Assembly: GCF_016616095.2 (NCBI RefSeq)
Contig: NZ_CP067089.2
Coordinates: forward strand, 3,844,001 to 3,908,000
From: Breznakiella homolactica
Lineage (GTDB): Bacteria > Spirochaetota > Spirochaetia > Treponematales > Breznakiellaceae
Length of the DNA: 64,000 nucleotides
Direction of reading: 5' to 3'
Each line of letters begins with the position of its first letter. The first letter of the stretch is position 1. Positions 55,717 through 64,000 of this stretch are shown here, in pieces. The notes under the pieces are model-generated. The model was given only the letters and a program-made list of their open reading frames with translations. It was not told the origin of the DNA and made no database searches. The position numbers and the translations under genes were made by a program.

Positions 55717-56515
55717 TAATCTTCCGCTTTCGCGGGACCTGCTGTACCTGGCCGCCGCTTTGCTGGGAGCCGCCGCGGGACTGCTGCTGTATCTGGTGTT
55801 TCCCCGGAGACGCTCCGCCAGGAGCCGGAGCCGGATTGTGACCGTCTGCCTGTGCGTTCTTTCCGCCGCCGTCGTATCCGCGGCGGGGGCAGTGGTTTTT
55901 TCAGCGGGAACCGTATTTTCGGATACAAATATTCTGGCAGTTTCCCTGGCCGCGGCCGCGGTTTTCCTCCTTGCCGTCCGGTTTCCCCGGGCCGCGGGGT
56001 TTCCTCTGGTTATTCTCGGCGGAATCGCCGTGGTGGGGATTGGTTTTGCCTTTCTCAGGTTTCCCGTACTCGACACCCGGGGAATTGCCCTGGCCGCGGT
56101 CCGCAATGACGGCGGAGACCAGTTCTCCATGAGTATTGCCGATGGAGCGGGAAACGGCGCGTACCGGGGTTTTTCTCCCATAGAAGGTACCGGCAGCGAG
56201 GGCATTCTTGAATTTTCCGCCGCGAAAATCAGCTTTGCCGGGTATTATCCCCTTATCGGCGGCGGAGAACGGGGCATTCTGGCTTCTGTGCGCCGGGGAG
56301 ATACGGAACTCTATGCCGATCCCCGGCTTGCTGAACCCCCGCTGGCCGGATTTTACGCTTTGTTTCCCGTGCCCGGCGGCCGCCTGGGGATTTCACTTGC
56401 ATCATACAGCGGCAATCTTTCCCTGGGCACAATTCCCCCGGGAGCGCGGCGCGATGCGGTATTTGACGGAGAAACCGTCCGTTTTATTTCCCCGGGACTT
56501 CCCGTAACTCCCTGA
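55706..56515 (+). CDS. Membrane protein of unknown function
   Basis: 269 residues from the ATG at 55706, which overlaps the carboxypeptidase stop region by 11 bases; an earlier in-frame start would overlap far more. Four membrane helices occupy the first 115 residues (LLYLAAALLGAAAGLLLYLV and later), then a mainly beta-rich globular domain follows (SMSIADGAGNGAYRGFSPIE). No family recognised. Overlap suggests co-translation with the peptidase. Confidence 0.7.
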   Translation: MDFDNLPLSRDLLYLAAALLGAAAGLLLYLVFPRRRSARSRSRIVTVCLCVLSAAVVSAAGAVVFSAGTVFSDTNILAVSLAAAAVFLLAVRFPRAAGFPLVILGGIAVVGIGFAFLRFPVLDTRGIALAAVRNDGGDQFSMSIADGAGNGAYRGFSPIEGTGSEGILEFSAAKISFAGYYPLIGGGERGILASVRRGDTELYADPRLAEPPLAGFYALFPVPGGRLGISLASYSGNLSLGTIPPGARRDAVFDGETVRFISPGLPVTP

Positions 56516-56527
56516 TCCGCGGAACCA

Positions 56528-57313
56528 TCAGGCCCTGATGGATTTGATGAAGTATACTGCTTTATCGATAATAGACAGGCTTATCAGGATCCCCACGATA
56601 ATTTCCGGATAAATAAGATACGGTACGAGCGAAGGAAACACGATCCGTACCAGTTCCAGGGCAAACAGCACCATGGTGGACGCCACCGCAACCTTGCCGA
56701 ATATCGTTGTCTGGGGGATGAGCTTTTGCCGTCTTATATACAGTATCAGCATTAATATGCCCTGGAAAAGCAGCCGGAATACGATAAGCCAGAACAGCCA
56801 GGCCGGCAGAAGCTGGAATATGTAATAGGCAATCCCTACCACCATGAGCAGCGAATAGTCGCTGATGGAGTCGAGGATCTTCCCCATATAGGTTTCTTCT
56901 TTCCGCGACCGTGAAACATGCCCGTCGATCAGATCCGTCAGGAAGGTCAGCGCCGTGGCCGGCACCAGTATGGGGCCCACCGGATATTGGCTGGCCGCCA
57001 GGATCAGAAATAACAGGAAGGGAACCATGCTGATCCGTATCATGGTGATTTTATTGGCAATGTTAACCTTGGTCATGTGTTCGCCGCTGCTGAGGTTGTA
57101 AAAAAGCGCGGAGTTGTACAGTAAAAAGAGGATCAGACCTATATGGAAAACGATCTGCACCGCCGCAAACAGCATGGTAAACCCCGCGGGGAAGGAAAGC
57201 GAAAAAGCCACCGCAAGAAAACCCGCCATTTCAAGCAGGCAGTACAGGACCGCGGTTCCTATAATAGATTTGGACAAAGATTTGGATAAGGAATCTGCCC
57301 GTAGAGAGCCCAT
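56528..57313 (-). CDS. CDP-alcohol phosphatidyltransferase-like protein
   Basis: 261 residues and about six to seven membrane helices. The catalytic motif is DGHVSRSRKEETYMGKILDS followed by ISD, matching DG-x2-AR-x8-G-x3-D-x3-D except Ser for Ala. The N-terminal 90 residues are extra membrane segments not found in short PgsA proteins. Probable role: transfer of a phosphatidyl group to an alcohol. It is transcribed away from pgsA. Confidence 0.85.
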   Translation of the reverse strand: MGSLRADSLSKSLSKSIIGTAVLYCLLEMAGFLAVAFSLSFPAGFTMLFAAVQIVFHIGLILFLLYNSALFYNLSSGEHMTKVNIANKITMIRISMVPFLLFLILAASQYPVGPILVPATALTFLTDLIDGHVSRSRKEETYMGKILDSISDYSLLMVVGIAYYIFQLLPAWLFWLIVFRLLFQGILMLILYIRRQKLIPQTTIFGKVAVASTMVLFALELVRIVFPSLVPYLIYPEIIVGILISLSIIDKAVYFIKSIRA

Positions 57314-57351
57314 AAAATCCTCCTGTTGTATATGCCTCTAAAACCTAGCGC

Positions 57352-57380
57352 TTGACAGGGGTCTTGTCAAACCTCATACT
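57352..57380 (+). promoter_or_regulatory. pgsA promoter, probably giving a leaderless mRNA
   Basis: TTGACA at 57352-57357 and CATACT at 57375-57380 with 17-base spacing. The ATG of pgsA is at 57387, about where transcription should start, and no Shine-Dalgarno sequence fits between. Confidence 0.65.
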
Positions 57381-57386
57381 GAAATT

Positions 57387-57977
57387 ATGACCATCGCGGA
57401 CAAAATAACTTTTTCGCGCCTTGTTATGGCGCCGTTGTTTTTTATAGTGTATCTGCTTCAGGTTTTTTTTCCCCGCTGGGACGCGGCTGGGGCCTTTTGG
57501 ACAATTCCCGTATTATGGCTTCTATTTATCGTTTCGGAAATCACGGACCTGGTGGACGGAAAGGTCGCCCGGGGACGCAATGAGGTCACCGATTTTGGAA
57601 AACTCTTCGATCCCTTCGCCGATGTCTTGGTTCGGATCACCTATTTTCTGTGTTTTGTGGTGGATGGGATTCTTCCGGTACTGCTTTTCCTTTTAGTGCT
57701 GTACCGCGAATTCGGTATTCAATTCCTCCGTACCCTTATGATGAAGCAGGGTATTGCCATGGGCGCCCGCTGGGGCGGCAAGATTAAGGCTTTCACCTAT
57801 ATGCTTTCCGGCGGGGTCGCGCTCATCGCGTCCACCGTCCGGCGGCTTGGCATGGATGAATCGCTCTTTTCAATATTTAAGTATATTGCGGTTGGTATTT
57901 TCGCGGTTTCCGTGATTATTTCCGTGGTTTCGTTCTTTGACTATGTTTCGGTGTACCGGAAAGCGGGAAAAAACTGA
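57387..57977 (+). CDS. pgsA: CDP-diacylglycerol-glycerol-3-phosphate 3-phosphatidyltransferase
   Basis: 196 residues: MTIADKITFSRLVMAPLFFI, then DGKVARGRNEVTDFGKLFDP with FAD completing DG-x2-AR-x8-G-x3-D-x3-D. Five to six membrane helices. This enzyme makes phosphatidylglycerolphosphate. The start has no Shine-Dalgarno sequence, and a good promoter ends six bases before the ATG. Confidence 0.9.
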   Translation: MTIADKITFSRLVMAPLFFIVYLLQVFFPRWDAAGAFWTIPVLWLLFIVSEITDLVDGKVARGRNEVTDFGKLFDPFADVLVRITYFLCFVVDGILPVLLFLLVLYREFGIQFLRTLMMKQGIAMGARWGGKIKAFTYMLSGGVALIASTVRRLGMDESLFSIFKYIAVGIFAVSVIISVVSFFDYVSVYRKAGKN

Positions 57978-58054
57978 TTTCAAAAATTCTCTGATTTTTA
58001 TTTCAAAATAAAATATTTTTTGCCGGAAAAGTGTGAAGAAGACGGTAAAATGTA

Positions 58055-58084
58055 TTGACTTTTTCTTCGTATAAATACTATATT
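58055..58084 (+). promoter_or_regulatory. Candidate rRNA promoter P1
   Basis: TTGACT at 58055-58060 and TATATT at 58079-58084, spacing 18, in an AT-rich stretch. Confidence 0.65.
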
Positions 58085-58144
58085 TGTTTCTGCGCCGCTG
58101 GGTAAGCGGTGTACATGGAAAGCGTTGTAACCGTAAGTTCTTTT

Positions 58145-58160
58145 GGTCTTTTTGAAAAAC
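58145..58160 (+). promoter_or_regulatory. boxA-like site in the 16S leader
   Basis: GGTCTTTTTGAAAAAC resembles the boxA-like sites before 23S and tuf (GATCTTTGAAACGA) but is not identical. Confidence 0.4.
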
Positions 58161-58176
58161 TTATACATTAAAATGC

Positions 58177-58205
58177 TTGACAGAAATGAGCGGATGTTGT
58201 AATGT
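58177..58205 (+). promoter_or_regulatory. Candidate rRNA promoter P2
   Basis: TTGACA at 58177-58182 and TAATGT at 58200-58205, spacing 17. The -10 is weak. Confidence 0.4.
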
Positions 58206-58617
58206 CTGCAAACCGCCTGAGAGGCGTACTGCGGCCTTGGCATAGAAGTTGCTGTGGGTTGAGGCAGAGGAAACGATCTGAGGGTCTGTTTGAGAGAACG
58301 GACAGAAGATAGAGCGGTGCGAAGCGGAAGCTAAAGCGCCGGAGATATTTGGAAATACAGGGAAGGGGAGGAATGAAAAAGCGGAGCTTTTTCATTTTCG
58401 AAGAAATAAACCTCGGTTTATTTTTTCATAAAGGAAATGAGGAAGCGAAGTGGATTTATTCAAGAAAGAAGAAAGAGAAAAGCCAGCAGAGATAGCTTTA
58501 CGGAAGTGAAGTTATGGAAGCGAAGCGTATAGAGAGATTGTAGAGATATGATCTCCCGTCTTTTTGAGGAAGGGGCTTGAAATGATATCTACCAGTCTTC
58601 GGACTGATAGAAAATAT

Positions 58618-60163
<1,546 letters not shown>

Positions 60164-60396
60164 ACAGTGAAAGGGGACAAAAACCTGACGGTTTTTGTCA
60201 CGGAGTTTCCTGATGGAAACTTCATAATGCAGTCGCCGATGGTAACATCTGATCAGACTGAAGGCTTTGTACAGCCGAAACCGGTACGGATCTTCAGGGA
60301 TCCGTACCACCCTTCCTTCTTCTTTCTGCTCCCTCTCCCTTTTTTTGAATGTAACATCGGGTTTTGCCGGATGATGCATATAGATTCCTTCTGAGC
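60164..60396. repeat. 16S-tRNA-Ala spacer with inverted-repeat hairpins
   Basis: At the 16S end: CTTTCA-CAG-TGAAAG (60159-60173). Then arm GACAAAAACC (60176-60185, loop TGAC), arm GGAGTTTCC with one G-T pair (60202-60223, loop TGAT), and GGTACGGATC / GATCCGTACC near 60282-60307. The first two after the 16S end share cores with hairpins 1 and 4 behind rpsG, in the same order. Confidence 0.85.
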
Positions 60397-60470
60397 GGGG
60401 ATATAGCTCAGCTGGCTAGAGCGGCGGCTTTGCAAGCCGTAGGTCAGGGGTTCGAATCCCCTTATCTCCA
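60397..60470 (+). tRNA. tRNA-Ala (anticodon TGC)
   Basis: 74 bases with a complete cloverleaf: acceptor GGGGATA / TATCTCC with one G-T pair, anticodon stem GCGGC/GCCGT with loop TTTGCAA (anticodon TGC), T stem AGGGG/CCCCT with loop TTCGAAT, discriminator A. CCA is not encoded. It is the only tRNA in the spacer; tRNA-Ile is absent. Confidence 0.97.
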
Positions 60471-60519
60471 GTAAACGCCGCTTTGGCGTTTATACAGATG
60501 TAAAATTCTGTATGTAAGA

Positions 60520-60534
60520 TGATCTTTGAAACGA
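60520..60534 (+). promoter_or_regulatory. boxA-like site before 23S
   Basis: TGATCTTTGAAACGA. Its last 14 bases are identical to the site in the tuf-S10 leader (17323-17336). Confidence 0.55.
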
Positions 60535-60619
60535 ATAGGGAAGGGACGGAAACGTGCGGAAGTGCTGAGAGGCACAGACGCATGGGAAGGATATTTAGGG
60601 CGCGAGCTGTGGATATCCT

Positions 60620-60632
60620 GGAACGATAATAT

Positions 60633-60640
<8 letters not shown>
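60620..60640. other. Left arm of the pre-23S processing stem
   Basis: These 21 bases are exactly complementary to 63581-63601 at the 23S 3' end, forming the stalk that RNase III normally cuts to release 23S rRNA. Confidence 0.85.
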
Positions 60641-63588
<2,948 letters not shown>

Positions 63589-63590
63589 AT

Positions 63591-63784
63591 ATTATCGTTC
63601 CTGAACACAAAATCCTTTGGATTTTGTGTTTCCCAAGAAACTATTGCATAGTTTCTTGATGAATACTGAGTTTGTGGGGTAACCCCACAAACTCAAACGT
63701 ACAAACACGCAGTTGTTTGTACGATCCGTCCTTGTGAGCAGCACCCGCTCGGGTTTCTGTTCACCCCTAAACTGGTTAGTAATT
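63591..63784. repeat. 23S-5S spacer with four inverted-repeat hairpins
   Basis: After the pre-23S stem: (1) 63604-63630, arm AACACAAAATCC, loop TTT. (2) 63634-63658, arm CAAGAAACTAT, loop TGC. (3) 63667-63695, arm TGAGTTTGTGGGG, loop TAA. (4) 63698-63723, arm CGTACAAACA, loop CGCAGT. The first three are perfect with three-base loops. A weaker GTGAGCA/TGTTCAC stem follows near 63735. Confidence 0.9.
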
Positions 63785-63901
63785 GCCTGGTGATTATGGT
63801 GGAGGTGTTATACCCGTTCCCATTCCGAACACGGAAGTCAAGCCCTCTCACGCCGATGATACTGCCTCTCTAAGGGGTGGGAAAGTAGGTCATCGCCAGG
63901 C
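63785..63901 (+). rRNA. rrf: 5S ribosomal RNA
   Basis: 117 bases. The ends GCCTGGTGAT and ATCGCCAGGC pair with one mismatch. The conserved loop CCGTTCCCATTCCGAACACG is present. TTTTTTATT follows directly and may end transcription. Confidence 0.97.
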
Positions 63902-64000
63902 TTTTTTATTTGTCATGGATAGAGGGGCTTTCAGTTTTTGTGGCTCCTTTTTTCTTGGTTTCGCTTATTTTTGTCCACAAAAACTGTGATTCAAAAACCT
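63902..64000. other. Region after 5S to window end
   Basis: No gene seen. A 12-bp inverted repeat CAGTTTTTGTGG / CCACAAAAACTG (about 63931-63989) surrounds a T-rich loop. Confidence 0.5.

Larger units (their letters stand above)
57978..58617. other. rRNA operon leader
   Basis: About 640 bp without a gene. It contains two candidate promoters, a boxA-like site (58145-58160), a perfect triloop AAAAAGC-GGA-GCTTTTT near 58377, an inverted repeat AATAAAC/GTTTATT near 58407, and a hairpin CAGTC-TTCG-GACTG just before 16S (about 58590). Confidence 0.7.

Overview
The window looks like part of a chromosome from a spirochaete of the treponeme lineage, with a GC content of a little over half by eye. The strongest evidence is the 16S rRNA, whose 5' region has the treponeme-type reading GCGTCTTAAGCATGCAAGTC. 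Supporting evidence is the abundance of lipoproteins with loose lipoboxes and a signal-peptide-bearing beta-barrel protein ending in Phe. It is a mostly core region; I saw no phage, insertion sequence or CRISPR array.

Layout. 1-16 kb: the left edge cuts a giant tandem BadF/BadG-type activase; then an outer-membrane barrel protein, a DUF1295 membrane protein, tRNA-Asn, a two-gene FtsX-type ABC exporter, and an apparent sugar-uptake operon (SorC-family regulator, solute-binding protein, two permeases, a two-domain cyclase-family enzyme). A GNAT acetyltransferase and a second DUF1295 protein follow. 16.3-33.3 kb: one long co-directional block combining str, S10, spc and alpha ribosomal operons (rpsL, rpsG, tuf, rpsJ to rplQ, secY, rpoA), without fusA, infA, adk or map, ending in a 59-residue zinc-ribbon protein. 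33.3-57.3 kb: rel, prmC and prfA, a proline-rich TPR lipoprotein, an ABC-F ATPase, a DEAD-box helicase, a cytochrome b5-like lipoprotein with a His-rich membrane partner, groL, an oxidoreductase, rnhA, a lipoprotein/LysM pair, a NUDIX enzyme, a CapA-like protein, a kinase-BON fusion, an M32 carboxypeptidase, and divergent CDP-alcohol phosphatidyltransferases. 58-64 kb: a complete rRNA operon, 16S - tRNA-Ala(TGC) - 23S - 5S.

The most unusual signal lies between the genes. Spacers of the ribosomal-protein, rRNA and groL transcription units are packed with near-perfect inverted repeats, many separated by exactly three bases. Arm sequences mostly differ, but short motifs recur between distant loci (GACAAAAACC, GGAGTTT, AAATCC-NNN-GGATTT, and a GTGCGG/CCGCAC hairpin with a GCAGA tail). 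A tandem duplication behind groL contains a hairpin in which both arms changed together, so pairing was kept. A boxA-like 14-mer is shared exactly by the tuf-S10 leader and the 23S leader. A nested inverted repeat of about 230 bp lies near 53.1 kb.

Other points: the Rel protein has lost key hydrolase residues while keeping its synthetase residues; the second domain of the cyclase protein has lost metal ligands; and three genes have a -10-like hexamer six bases before ATG with no Shine-Dalgarno sequence, suggesting leaderless transcripts. All positions and translations were worked out by eye, with no database search.
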